Below are positions 29,233 to 37,708 of a stretch of DNA of 64,000 nucleotides, in pieces. The position numbers and the translations under genes are program-made. The stretch is taken from the NCBI GenBank assembly GCA_025963635.1, contig JAOQAK010000024.1:16144-80143 (forward strand). Reading direction: 5' to 3'. Each line of letters begins with the position of its first letter. The first letter of the stretch is position 1. This DNA is from Ferruginibacter sp. (GTDB taxonomy: Bacteria > Bacteroidota > Bacteroidia > Chitinophagales > Chitinophagaceae). The notes under the pieces are model-generated. The model ran no database searches and had not been told where the DNA came from. It saw only the letters and a program-made list of their open reading frames with translations.

Positions 29233-29304
29233 ATGAAGAGGAGGATGATTTTACCAATGGCGCTGGTAATAGCCGGGTTCAGCTTTTCCCGGATACCGGT
29301 TTGA
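29233..29304 (+). pseudogene. Possible remnant start of an exported protein
   Basis: A 23-codon ORF 18 bp after kdpC reads like a signal peptide: a basic start (MKRR) and a hydrophobic core (ILPMALVIAGFSFS), then a stop. No mature domain follows in any frame before the KdpD gene. In some Bacteroidota an outer-membrane protein gene sits between kdpC and the sensor, so this may be its leftover 5' end. The inference is weak. Confidence 0.25.
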
Positions 29305-29377
29305 CTTAAACCTCGCCTCCTGGCTATGCTTTACGTTCCGAACCTTAAGAGAAAAATAGTCGCATTACAATTATAAG

Positions 29378-30520
29378 GTGTTCTATATGATGAATAATGA
29401 AAACAATCATAACCCGGAAGATTGGCTTCAGCATTTTAAAAAACCTGAAGCAGGTAAGCTAAAAATATATTTGGGAATGAGTGCAGGTGTAGGCAAAACC
29501 TATCGTATGCTCCAGGAAGCACATGCCTTATTGGAGATCGGGGTAAATATTAAAATTGCATATGTAGAAACGCATGGCAGAATGGAAACACAGGCGTTGG
29601 TAGACGGGCTCCCGGTTATTCCCCGAAGAGATGTATTTTATAAAGGCAAAAGATTAGAAGAACTGGATGTGCAGGCTATTTTTCTGCTTCATCCCCGGGT
29701 AGTCATTATCGATGAATTGGCGCACACAAATATTCCGGGCAGTAAGAATGAAAAGCGCTGGCAAGATGTATTGGATGTATTGGAGGCGGGGATAGACGTG
29801 ATATCGGCAGTAAATATCCAGCATATTGAGAGCATCAATGAAGATGTAAAAGAAATTACAGGTGTGGAGGTAAGGGAGCGCATACCGGACAGGATGTTGC
29901 AGATTGCCGATGAAGTGGTGAACATTGATCTAACCGCGGATGAATTAATATCCAGGTTAAAGGCGGGTAAGATCTATGATCATACTAAAGTGCAACAGGC
30001 ACTACAAAACTTCTTTCAGTCCGACAAAATACTACAACTTCGTGAACTTGCGTTAAAAGAAGTAGCAGGGCAGGTGGAACGAAAAGTGGATCACCAGATC
30101 ACCGCCAGGCAGACACCCTTTCGCCACGAACATTTTTTAGCATGTGTTTCCACTAACCAGGAAATCGCACAAAGAATTATCCGTAAAACTGCCAGGCTTG
30201 CCTCTTATTACAATAGTAAATGGTATGTATTATATGTGCAACTGCCAAAAGAATCAGCGGGTAAAATTCCTTTGGCGGCGCAACGGCACTTAATCAATAA
30301 CTTCAAGAATGCAACAGAACTGGGCGCCGAAGTAATTCAGCGGAAAGGCGAAAATATTGCTTCAATAATAATGGAAACAGTTAATGAAAAAGAAATAACA
30401 ACCATATGTATAGGCAAGCCGCATTTAAACCTCTGGCAAATCATTTTAAAGACAAGCGTCTTTAACCAGCTATTAAAAATACTTTCAAAAAATAATATAG
30501 ATATTGTAATCTTTTCATAA
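29378..30520 (+). CDS. kdpD: Stand-alone KdpD sensor domain with USP-like domain
   Basis: This 380-aa soluble protein corresponds only to the N-terminal cytoplasmic part of classical KdpD. The KdpD domain (about 25-235) has Walker A GMSAGVGKT (33-41), YVETHGRMET, VIIDELAHTNIPGS and VNIQHIESINE. A universal-stress-protein-like domain follows (about 250-380). There are no transmembrane or kinase domains: these are on the separate protein encoded 2 bp downstream. The start could be the ATG at 29378 or the Met codons a few residues later. It should sense cell conditions, possibly a nucleotide signal as in other KdpD proteins, and pass them to the kinase. Confidence 0.9.
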   Translation: MFYMMNNENNHNPEDWLQHFKKPEAGKLKIYLGMSAGVGKTYRMLQEAHALLEIGVNIKIAYVETHGRMETQALVDGLPVIPRRDVFYKGKRLEELDVQAIFLLHPRVVIIDELAHTNIPGSKNEKRWQDVLDVLEAGIDVISAVNIQHIESINEDVKEITGVEVRERIPDRMLQIADEVVNIDLTADELISRLKAGKIYDHTKVQQALQNFFQSDKILQLRELALKEVAGQVERKVDHQITARQTPFRHEHFLACVSTNQEIAQRIIRKTARLASYYNSKWYVLYVQLPKESAGKIPLAAQRHLINNFKNATELGAEVIQRKGENIASIIMETVNEKEITTICIGKPHLNLWQIILKTSVFNQLLKILSKNNIDIVIFS

Positions 30521-30521
30521 G

Positions 30522-32222
30522 ATGAGGCTAAATGTTAAAAATAAGATCTGGTTAGGTACTTTATTCCTCTTTATGCTATTGGTAATAACAGGCGGAGTGA
30601 GTATTTATTATATGGCCCAAATGAAAGCAGAAGCGAAAAACATTTTGCATGATAATTACGAAAGTTTATTATACGGGCATACCATGCAGCAACAATTAGA
30701 TAGCGTTGAAATAGATTACGAGCGATCAATAAAGCAATTTGAAAATGCTTTGCAACAACAGGAAAAAAACGTAACGGAACCAGGAGAAAAGCAGGGGACA
30801 AGTTTACTAAGGTCTTATTTTAACAATTTTAAGAAGGGAGATACCTCCAAACAAAATATAAAGCATATCCAGGCCGAACTGCAATCTGTGCTCAATTTGA
30901 ACATGCAGGCCATTCAGCGGAAAAATGACAAGGCCGAAAAAACAGCCGAAGAGGCTTTCACGCTGATCATTGCGCTTGCGGTGATTGTTTTCATTATTGC
31001 ATTTACTTTTATATTGAATTTCCCTTCTATAGTTACCAATCCGATCATGCACCTTAATACCGCTATTAAAGAAATAAGCAATAAGAATTACAAACATCGT
31101 GTTCATATTGACAATAAGGATGAATTTGGAAAATTAGCCGATGCATTTAACGAGATGGCTGAAAGGCTTGAATATTTTGAAAGCAGCAACCTGAATAAGT
31201 TATTATTTGAAAAAAGCAGGGCGGAAGCGGTGATCAATAGTTTAAAGGATGCAAGTATTGGAATCGATAAATCAGGACAGGTGCTTTTCGCGAATTCGCA
31301 GGCACTGCAGTTATTAGGATTAAAAGCTGAGGACGTGATAAGTTTACACGTAAATGATTTAAAAAGCAGGAACGAGCTCTTCCGTTTCTTGATTGATAAT
31401 GAGAGTTCCTCTCCCTTTAAAATTGTAATTGATAACCGGGAAAACTATTTCGTTAAAGAAGTAATTGTAGTAGAACAGGAAGAGGCGAGAAATAAGGTAA
31501 TTGTTTTAAAAAATATAACGTCCTATAAAGAACTGGATGTAGCCAAAACAAATTTTATTGCAACTATATCACATGAATTGAAAACACCACTGGCGTCCTC
31601 AGATTTAAGTTTAAAGTTACTGGAAGATGAACGTGTAAGTAAACTATCCCATGATCAAAAGGAGTTAATATCTAATCTCAAACAGGATAATTTGAACATG
31701 CTAAAGATTCTTAGTGAATTATTGAATATGGCACAAGTAGAAACCGGCCGCATTCAATTAAGTTTACAAATGGTTGATCCGGGAGAGATCATTGAAAATG
31801 CAATGCAAACGGTAACTTCAGCAGCCAAAGAAAAGAATATAACTCTAAAGAATCTTGTAAATAATAATTTGCCACTGGTGGAAGCTGATGCGGATAAAAC
31901 GACCTGGGTAATAAATAATTTTCTCACCAACGCTATAAAATACTCTTATAATGATAGCATTGTAGAATTATATGTTGCTGAGCAGGAAGGAAGGATTGTA
32001 TTTTTAGTGAAGGACTTTGGCCCCGGGATTGCAGCGGAGTATTTACCCAGGCTGTTTGAGAGATATTTCCAGGTGCCCGGTTCAAAAGAAAAAGGGACAG
32101 GATTAGGCCTCGCTATTTCAAAAGAATTTATCGAGGCACAAAAGGGAAAAATTTGGGTTGAAAGTGAAATCGGGAGAGGCTCATCTTTTTACTTTGGTCT
32201 TCCGGTAAAAATGCCCCGATAA
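30522..32222 (+). CDS. Membrane histidine kinase of the kdp cluster
   Basis: This 566-aa sensor kinase has two membrane helices (about 7-28 and 148-172) enclosing a periplasmic helical domain. A HAMP linker follows at about 173-225, a PAS domain at about 235-340, and HisKA with the phospho-acceptor His at about 351 (TISHELKTPL). The HATPase domain has N-box NNFLTNAIKYS, G1 DFGPGI and G2 GTGLGLAI. It begins 2 bp after the separate KdpD sensor gene, so the two are translationally coupled. Its output partner is most likely the sigma-54 response regulator at the head of the locus, the only response regulator in the window; this pairing is inferred. Confidence 0.92.
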   Translation: MRLNVKNKIWLGTLFLFMLLVITGGVSIYYMAQMKAEAKNILHDNYESLLYGHTMQQQLDSVEIDYERSIKQFENALQQQEKNVTEPGEKQGTSLLRSYFNNFKKGDTSKQNIKHIQAELQSVLNLNMQAIQRKNDKAEKTAEEAFTLIIALAVIVFIIAFTFILNFPSIVTNPIMHLNTAIKEISNKNYKHRVHIDNKDEFGKLADAFNEMAERLEYFESSNLNKLLFEKSRAEAVINSLKDASIGIDKSGQVLFANSQALQLLGLKAEDVISLHVNDLKSRNELFRFLIDNESSSPFKIVIDNRENYFVKEVIVVEQEEARNKVIVLKNITSYKELDVAKTNFIATISHELKTPLASSDLSLKLLEDERVSKLSHDQKELISNLKQDNLNMLKILSELLNMAQVETGRIQLSLQMVDPGEIIENAMQTVTSAAKEKNITLKNLVNNNLPLVEADADKTTWVINNFLTNAIKYSYNDSIVELYVAEQEGRIVFLVKDFGPGIAAEYLPRLFERYFQVPGSKEKGTGLGLAISKEFIEAQKGKIWVESEIGRGSSFYFGLPVKMPR

Positions 32223-32364
32223 TGAAAATTTTTAAACTTAAACTAGTAAAAATTGAAACGAAAATAAATTAAGTTTCGCCAACTATAATATACACGAAGG
32301 CAAATAATAACACCAACACAGGCGGTTTAATTTCATTGGAAATTAACAAACACACATTAAGCAA

Positions 32365-33006
32365 ATGATTAAGAAATATTCAGTTTTAACAGGAGTTGCC
32401 ATTTCTTTTATTCTAATGATAATAGCAACTTCAATTTACCCGGGAGGCTCCATGTTTGACAAGAATTCTGTTGGCTTTGACTGGTCAAAGAATTTTATAA
32501 GCAACTTGTTTGCAACAAAAACAATAAATGGCGCTGAAAACTCTTCCAGAATTTGGGCATGCTTAGGAATGATTTTGCTTCCATTTAGTTATGCAATATT
32601 TTTCTTAAACATGTCAAAAAAGATACCGGAAAAAAGGGCTTCAAATATCCTAAAATATGGAGGTGTAATTAATATTCTCTGCATGTTTTTAATTGTAACA
32701 CCACTGCATGACTTGATGCTAAATGTATCGATCACTTTATTTTGGACATGCATAATTATTGTCACCGTTTTTATACTAAAGACAAGGCTTCATTTATTTA
32801 AATTCTTTTGCGTGGTTTGTCTTGCGGTTTTTTATTATAGTATATACTTATGGGCAATAAGCGATTGGAATTTATTACCAACAATGCAAAAGGTGAATTT
32901 TATCAATTCAACATTATTAATTTTAGGGCTTGAGTATTTTACCACGCAGGAAGATTTTGCTCATATTAAACCAGGAAGAAGTAAAGAGTACGCAACAACC
33001 CGCTAA
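32365..33006 (+). CDS. DUF998-like membrane protein
   Basis: This 213-aa protein has about six predicted membrane helices. The first (SVLTGVAISFILMIIATSIY) is followed by a loop with PGGSMFDKNSVGFDWSKNF and an N-x-F motif, the arrangement seen in DUF998 family proteins of unknown function. There is no catalytic motif. It stands alone, 142 bp after the kinase gene, and is followed by degraded DNA. Intact reading frame and typical length suggest a functional gene. Confidence 0.6.
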   Translation: MIKKYSVLTGVAISFILMIIATSIYPGGSMFDKNSVGFDWSKNFISNLFATKTINGAENSSRIWACLGMILLPFSYAIFFLNMSKKIPEKRASNILKYGGVINILCMFLIVTPLHDLMLNVSITLFWTCIIIVTVFILKTRLHLFKFFCVVCLAVFYYSIYLWAISDWNLLPTMQKVNFINSTLLILGLEYFTTQEDFAHIKPGRSKEYATTR

Positions 33007-33132
33007 TACTCCATTTGCAAGGCACGGGCCAGGACACACAAAGCTCAGCGCCATTCCGCTCACTAACATTTTGTTTGATGAAACACCTTCCTTTTAAGCA
33101 TTACTACTGCATTAATTCCCGACTTTTCAGCA

Positions 33133-33330
33133 ATGCAAAACCTAGGGAAAAGAATTCCAGGATGGTTACTATCAGTGAATATTAATATCTACAATCAATT
33201 TGGCCAAAAGGTATTGGTGAAACAGGTTACCGGCACAGCTCAACTATCAGTTGGGCACCTGGCTAAAGGGATATATGTGATTCAGCTAGTTTCTAATGAG
33301 ACGGTTAGTTTTCGGTTACAAAGTCTTTAA
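33133..33330 (+). pseudogene. Orphan C-terminal T9SS sorting-domain fragment
   Basis: A 65-codon open segment matches the C-terminal beta-sandwich tag of type IX secretion substrates: INIYNQFGQKVLVKQV, LSVGHLAKGIYVIQLVSN and the ending ETVSFRLQSL. Such tags are normally attached to long surface proteins. Here no upstream cargo domain is present: the frame continues upstream only to about 33091 with unrelated residues. It is most likely the leftover 3' end of a deleted gene. Confidence 0.6.
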
Positions 33331-33574
33331 TTGAATATCTATTTCTTTACTGGAATTGGTCTGCTTCCTTGAGTTTGTATTCTACCAATGTTCTGGTATT
33401 TACCTAAAACTCATATTTCTCTTTGAAAAAACAGGAAATCACTTAAGCAGTGAAAGACATTTTTACCTTCAAGTTCAACCGCAATAGTTTCGGAGTACAA
33501 AGCCGGTTTTCCAATTACCAACATACTTCCTTTTTTTCACGTGTTGTCGAATAGTTTAAAAATCTAATTTAAAC

Positions 33575-34702
33575 TTATTGAATTTTTTCCTTCTCCTCCT
33601 CAATGATTTTCTGCAACTCCTTTTCACTCGGCAAATTGATTAAATACTTTGAAACAAATACCTGTTGGGGCAAGCCCATTGTGGCATATTTTACTAATGC
33701 TTCATTTTTACCTGAACATAAAATAATACCAATGGGATCATTATCACCAGGATGGGTTTCGTTTTCTTTATAATAATTAAGATACACATTCATCTGACCG
33801 GAATCTGAATGATCAAATTCGCCAATTTTTATGTCCAGGAGACAACTACATTTTAAAATTCTGTGATAAAATACAAGGTCGATCCGGTAATGTTTATTAT
33901 CAAACGTTATTCGCTTTTGCCTGGCTTCGAAACAAAAACCCCGCCCCATTTCAATAAGAAAATTTTGCAGGTTGGTAATAATACCTTTTTCCAAATCAGA
34001 TTCGCTATATGCCACCTTTTCCTCCAGCCCCAAAAATTCTAACAAATAGGTATTGCGAAATACATCCTCCGGTTTAAGCTTATTTTCGGAGATATGTTTT
34101 GCGATTACAGCTTTCTTATCAGTACTCAGACCGGTTCTCTCATACAACAGACTTTCTATTGCTCTTTTTAGATCCCTCACACCCCAATTGTTATTTATTG
34201 CCTGTAGTTCGTAAAATCTGCGTTTTGTAGCTGAATCGGCCTTTAAAAGCTCTATAAAGTGAGAGAAACTGAGGTTGGTAAGCAACTGGTTCATTTCTGC
34301 TAGAATTGTGTCGTAGGGCTCCAATTCTGCGGACACTGTCCGCAGAATTGGAGAGTATTGGAAATCAATTAAGTACGATTTTGCGGACACCGTCCGCAAA
34401 ATCTGAGGGTAAGCTTTATAAAGGTCTTTACAAAGGTATAAATGCCGCTCCCTAATTGATTTTAAGCCCTTTTGGGCAAGTCCTTGTGCTATAGCTTTGT
34501 AAAGTTGCCTGCCATAATCAGCCCTATCTTTTCCGGATTGTTCATACTCCGCAATGTAATACCCAATAATCCAGTTTCGCAGCGTTAGTGCAGTGTTTAC
34601 TTGTTTAAGCACTTTATTGACGAAAAATGTATTTGTGTCCTGAATTGTGGTTGTCAAATTTTCCAGTGTATTTATTTCCGGTTCATTTAAATTCTTTTTC
34701 AT
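33575..34702 (-). CDS. PDDEXK nuclease, DUF1016/YhcG family
   Basis: This 375-aa protein has an N-terminal DUF1016_N helical domain (about 15-200, with GRQLYKAIAQGLAQKG and FSHFIELLKADSATKRRFYELQAI). A C-terminal PDDEXK endonuclease domain (about 230-365) has the core YRIDLVFYHRILKC...LLDIKIGEFDHSDSGQMNVYLNYY, where the Asp and D-x-K catalytic residues are visible. The family is often carried on mobile or defence islands. It lies 30 bp downstream of the integrase gene in the same direction. Within it, two palindromic DNA repeats encode the repeated peptide ILRTVSA; these are described separately. The frame is intact. Confidence 0.88.
   Translation of the reverse strand: MKKNLNEPEINTLENLTTTIQDTNTFFVNKVLKQVNTALTLRNWIIGYYIAEYEQSGKDRADYGRQLYKAIAQGLAQKGLKSIRERHLYLCKDLYKAYPQILRTVSAKSYLIDFQYSPILRTVSAELEPYDTILAEMNQLLTNLSFSHFIELLKADSATKRRFYELQAINNNWGVRDLKRAIESLLYERTGLSTDKKAVIAKHISENKLKPEDVFRNTYLLEFLGLEEKVAYSESDLEKGIITNLQNFLIEMGRGFCFEARQKRITFDNKHYRIDLVFYHRILKCSCLLDIKIGEFDHSDSGQMNVYLNYYKENETHPGDNDPIGIILCSGKNEALVKYATMGLPQQVFVSKYLINLPSEKELQKIIEEEKEKIQ
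34319..34353. repeat. Perfect palindrome inside the DUF1016 gene (copy 1)
   Basis: The two arms of 17 bp, CTCCAATTCTGCGGACA and its exact complement, are separated by a single C. It lies in frame within the coding sequence and contributes an ILRTVSA peptide to the protein. It shares the core TGCGGACA-N-TGTCCGCA type with copy 2, 23 bp away. Confidence 0.9.
34377..34403. repeat. Palindrome inside the DUF1016 gene (copy 2)
   Basis: Arms of 12 bp, GATTTTGCGGAC and its exact complement, are separated by ACC. It encodes the second ILRTVSA in the same protein. The GCGGAC core is shared with copy 1, but the outer arms differ while still pairing perfectly, so each hairpin has been maintained independently. 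Confidence 0.88.
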
Positions 34703-34732
34703 TTTGTTTGATTTAAAACTTGAAGATTACAT

Positions 34733-36096
34733 TTAATTAATAAAACCCTCTTTTTCCATTTCTTCATTCTTAAAAGAAGTAAGTCGTCGAGAAAACTCCT
34801 TTTTCACTTCCTTACCAAAACTGTCCAAATAATTTTCAGTAGTTTTTACATTTGTATGTCCCAAAGCTTCCTGAATATATTCTGTGCTGGCACCTGAACG
34901 TTTTAATACTGTGGAGAAAGTGTGCCTGGCTACGTAAGTGGTGACTTTTTTATCAATGCCTATTTTTTTCAGAATTCGTTTCATCCAATCGTTTATGAAG
35001 CTTACAAAAAGTTGCATGAGTTCGTATTGACGTAGGGGAGTAGTACCAGGTTCTAATACAGGAAAGATGTATTTATTTAGAGACTTATCTTTATTGCCCC
35101 ATCGTTCAATAATGGCATCCATATCTTCTGTTATGAAAACTGTAATTGGTTTGGGGGCGCTGCGCATGGCACGTTCTGTTTTGGAACGATCAAAAACTAT
35201 GTAGCCATCATTAATGTTTTTATATTTCAGGCAGGCGATATCTTTTGGATTCATTCCATTGGCGAAATAACTAAATAGCCAAAAATCCCTTGCTTTTTGC
35301 TCACTTGCGATCTCTTGATCACATTCATAATAATAAATCCTCTTTACGTCAGTTAAGTCAAGTGCTTTTTTTATATTCTTAGATGCAGGAATCTTGTATT
35401 TACGCCGTCCAAACGGATAGCATTTCTCTCTTTTAATAATACCATCTTCAATGGCTTCATTAAAAAGCGCTCTTAGTGGCCGCAGATACATACCTACTGT
35501 AGTTATAGAAATATCCTGGTTTAATAACCAGCTTTCGTATTCATTTAAATAAGAAACAGTAATATCAGTAAATCGAACATTGCCTTTAAATTTCTTTAAT
35601 GAAACATAACTACAGTGATAATTTATTCCGGAGCTGATACGGCCCTCTCTTAAAAATTTTTTGATAAAAGATAGGTAGGAGATAGAAATAGTACCTGGCT
35701 TGTTATGATCTTCCAGAAGTATGGGGAATTTTTTATAAAAAAGAGAATAATCAAACGTTTCCTCATTTTTGGAAGGCAATTCAGCTTTAAGTTTTCTTGG
35801 CCGGAAAAGACTATTATTATGTATAAAGTCTTTCTCAAAGCCCATAAAATTAAAGGGTCTAATTCCTTAACAGCATTTTCAGCCGTTCTTTCAATTTCCT
35901 TTAATTTATCCCGGATGGTTTGCAGGTCATTACTAATTCGGGAGGCTGATAATTTCTCATGCTCATCTTTAGACAGATCAAAGATGGTTTGATAATATTC
36001 AGTAATCCGTTCAAATGTTACCCTTAGCTTAATGGGATACTTGCTTGTTTTCTTAATCCTTCGTGTATCGAGGATAACGTTTATTGTTGTAGACAT
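34733..36096 (-). pseudogene. Tyrosine recombinase/integrase with a frameshift
   Basis: Two overlapping reading frames together give one Bacteroidota-type phage/transposon integrase of about 450 aa. The N-terminal part (36096 down to about 35855) starts MSTTINVILDTRRIKK and ends KELDP. The second frame resumes as FNF-MGFEKDFI and runs to 34733. The joined DPFNFMGFE is the expected family sequence, so a single-base loss in the run near 35850-35860 explains the break. The catalytic part includes FANGMNPKDIACLKYKNI (the usual first Arg is replaced by Asn), YVARHTFSTVL, LGHTNVKTTENY and the nucleophile Tyr. It could be a decayed gene or a sequencing error. It is followed 30 bp later by the DUF1016 gene. 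Confidence 0.85.
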
Positions 36097-36138
36097 AACT
36101 GATAATTTTCTTGCTTCACAAAAATCTTCCCTTCAAAA

Positions 36139-36163
36139 ATTTGCACACAATTTGCAAACAAAT
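36139..36163. repeat. Direct repeat left of the tRNA-Arg
   Basis: ATTTGCACACAATTTGCAAA followed by CAAAT lies 43 bp upstream of the integrase start. A close copy is at 36541-36564, on the other side of the tRNA. Nearby ACAAA-ATCTTCCC words are also shared between the two sides. These may be recombinase-binding or attachment-site repeats. Confidence 0.45.
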
Positions 36164-36261
36164 CATAGTTAAACGACTCTAAGAGGTCGTTAAGTCTAAA
36201 AAGCAAATATCATGCAACAAATTGAAAACGAACACTTTAGATTAAAATCAGTTAAACTAGG

Positions 36262-36312
36262 CAAAGCTGAATAAAGAATTTCATCCTTCTACGGATCAGA
36301 AGGTTTGAAGTT
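36262..36312 (+). repeat. Decayed partial copy of tRNA-Arg
   Basis: The segment aligns with the D-arm to T-arm part of the tRNA at 36337-36410. It shares TGAATAAAG and CTACGGATCA, followed by an AAGGTT-like block. The acceptor stem halves are missing. The CTACGGATCAGAAGGTT segment at 36289-36305 matches the tRNA at 15 of 17 positions. This is expected if integration or excision at the tRNA left a partial copy. Confidence 0.55.
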
Positions 36313-36336
36313 CTTTTATGCAGAATGTTTTTAAAT

Positions 36337-36410
36337 GGCTTCGTAGCTCAATTGAATAAAGCACTTGACTACGGATCAAGAGGTTATAGGTTTGAATCCT
36401 ATCGAGGTCA
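36337..36410 (+). tRNA. tRNA-Arg (ACG)
   Basis: The 74-nt cloverleaf can be folded by eye. The acceptor stem is GGCTTCG/CGAGGTC with two G-T pairs, and the anticodon stem CTTGA/TCAAG is perfect with loop CTACGGA (anticodon ACG). The variable loop is AGGTT and the T-stem ATAGG/CCTAT is perfect with loop TTTGAAT. The discriminator base is A. The D-arm is weak (three pairs; loop AATTGAATA lacks the usual GG). No CCA is encoded. A strong terminator follows 19 nt later. It may be a real but diverged gene or an element-borne copy. Confidence 0.75.
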
Positions 36411-36428
36411 CTGATTTTCAATTTTTAC

Positions 36429-36471
36429 AGGGGGAATGATTTAATAAACCAAATCATTTCCCCTTGTTTTT
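36429..36471 (+). terminator. Intrinsic terminator after tRNA-Arg
   Basis: A 14-bp stem with one G-T pair runs from AGGGGGAATGATTT (36429-36442) to its complement AAATCATTTCCCCT (36451-36464), with an 8-nt loop, followed by TGTTTTT. It supports transcription of the upstream tRNA. Confidence 0.8.
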
Positions 36472-36481
36472 ATGACATTTT

Positions 36482-36912
36482 TGCCGGATTTGTTGAGAGA
36501 TTTTCGTTTTACCAAAACCTTACAATTGCCTCATTTTGAAATTTGCAAACAATTGCAGACAAATGAGGGATAAATCAAAAAACCTTTTCAAATTCTTACA
36601 AACATCTTCCCGGAAAATTAAAGAACTAAATTATTTTAATAAAGCTAGATAACTTTATTTCCAATCTCAAAAGCAGAAAAGGTTTTACTCACATTTCTAT
36701 ATCAAAAAATCCCAACAGAAATTTATCCGTCAGGCTTTATTTTTTATCAATCCTTTTGCTTATAATTTCTTCGTTCACTTTTATAATCTTCGGGTGAGGC
36801 AAATAAGTCCTCTTTTCCCTTGTAAAAATGTTCCCTCAATTCTTTTCCCGTGAATGTTGAGCAGTCAGCAAATAGCTGGATAAACAATAGATCATTCCGA
36901 ATCTTTCTCCTT
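36482..36912. other. Gene-free stretch between the tRNA and the relaxase-like fragment
   Basis: No gene is supported. It contains the second direct-repeat copy, and an inverted repeat CCTCATTT ... AAATGAGG around 36531-36572 encloses that copy. The remainder is AT-rich with many stops in every frame. It looks like eroded mobile-element DNA. Confidence 0.4.
36541..36564. repeat. Direct repeat right of the tRNA-Arg
   Basis: ATTTGCAAACAATTGCAGAC followed by AAAT is a near copy of 36139-36163 in the same orientation, about 400 bp away. The tRNA and its partial copy lie between the two. Confidence 0.45.
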
Positions 36913-37302
36913 TCACTTCTTTACCACCAATCCTACCAATTCCGGGTCTCCCATCATCTTTTCTATTTCTGCATTTACCAAATCTTCCACGTCCTGTTTA
37001 ATCTGCAAATAATTCCGTTGTACCATGCTGGTATCTAAATTGCGAATGGAGGGAAATGGCTTGTAGTTATCCTGTTCTTTTTTGAGCGCTGCATGATCAT
37101 TTTGTATCTCACAATGAAAAGCCTTCAATTCGATTTTACGATCAGGGTAATCCGCAACCATGCTAACGAACTCACCGGAACTAAGAGCACCTATTTTAGA
37201 GGCTGATATGGCAATACCCATTTTATGATCAATAAAGGAGATGCCATAGATAACGCCTTCTTTACCCCTGCGAAGCACAGTGCTTATATTTTCTTTCTCC
37301 AA
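36913..37302 (-). pseudogene. C-terminal fragment resembling a MobB-type relaxase
   Basis: A 129-codon open stretch reads KENISTVLRRGKEGVIYGISFIDHKMG near its start. This resembles the C-terminal domain of Bacteroidota relaxases (R-x-x-x-EG-x-IYG-x-x-FIDH). In-frame residues LETFIKTLEKEN precede the ATG and are cut off by a stop, so the N-terminal nuclease part with its His and Tyr residues is gone. It ends in a helical, acidic tail. It abuts the dioxygenase remnant on the opposite strand at about 37330. The relaxase call is by family memory and is moderate. Confidence 0.45.
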
Positions 37303-37330
37303 TGTTTTTATAAAAGTTTCCAGGCTGCCG

Positions 37331-37638
37331 GAGTTTTATTGCGGTACATAACCTTAGCATGGTAGCCTGGGATAAATTGAACGCTCAGGAATATGCTTAT
37401 GACTGGGCAGCTAAAATGAACGGGAAGTTTAAAGAGCTGATACAAACATGGTGGCCACAAATCCCTGCTCAATTATAGTACTTTAGGTAAAGATGCTTTG
37501 CTGGCAATTCCTACCCCCGAGCATTATCTGCCTTTGATGTACACGTTAGGGTTAAAAGGCAATAAAGACAACATCTCTTTTTTTTTAGATAAAGCAGTGG
37601 GCGGATCTTTAACAATGACATCTTTAAAATTAGGATAA
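37331..37638 (+). pseudogene. Remnant of 4,5-DOPA dioxygenase (YgiD/DODA-type)
   Basis: Only the C-terminal third of an extradiol ring-opening dioxygenase is left. One frame gives VHNLSMVAWDKLNAQEYAYD and continues to about 37470. After a frameshift a second gives LGKDALLAIPTPEHYLPLMY, LGLKGNKDNISFF and the typical end GGSLTMTSLKLG with the stop at 37638. The metal-binding N-terminal part is missing. The identity is clear from the IPTPEHYLPL and SLTMTS blocks. Confidence 0.75.
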
Positions 37639-37708
37639 CATGCATAACGGCCTTAACCTGTTGGTCTTCCTTTTATCAATAAATGCCCATCAAACAAAAT
37701 ACAAAGAA

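Noticed and set aside
33575..36096. DUF1016 gene and integrase as part of a restriction-modification system
   Set aside because: No methyltransferase or specificity subunit is present; DUF1016 beside an integrase is enough to call an accessory island.
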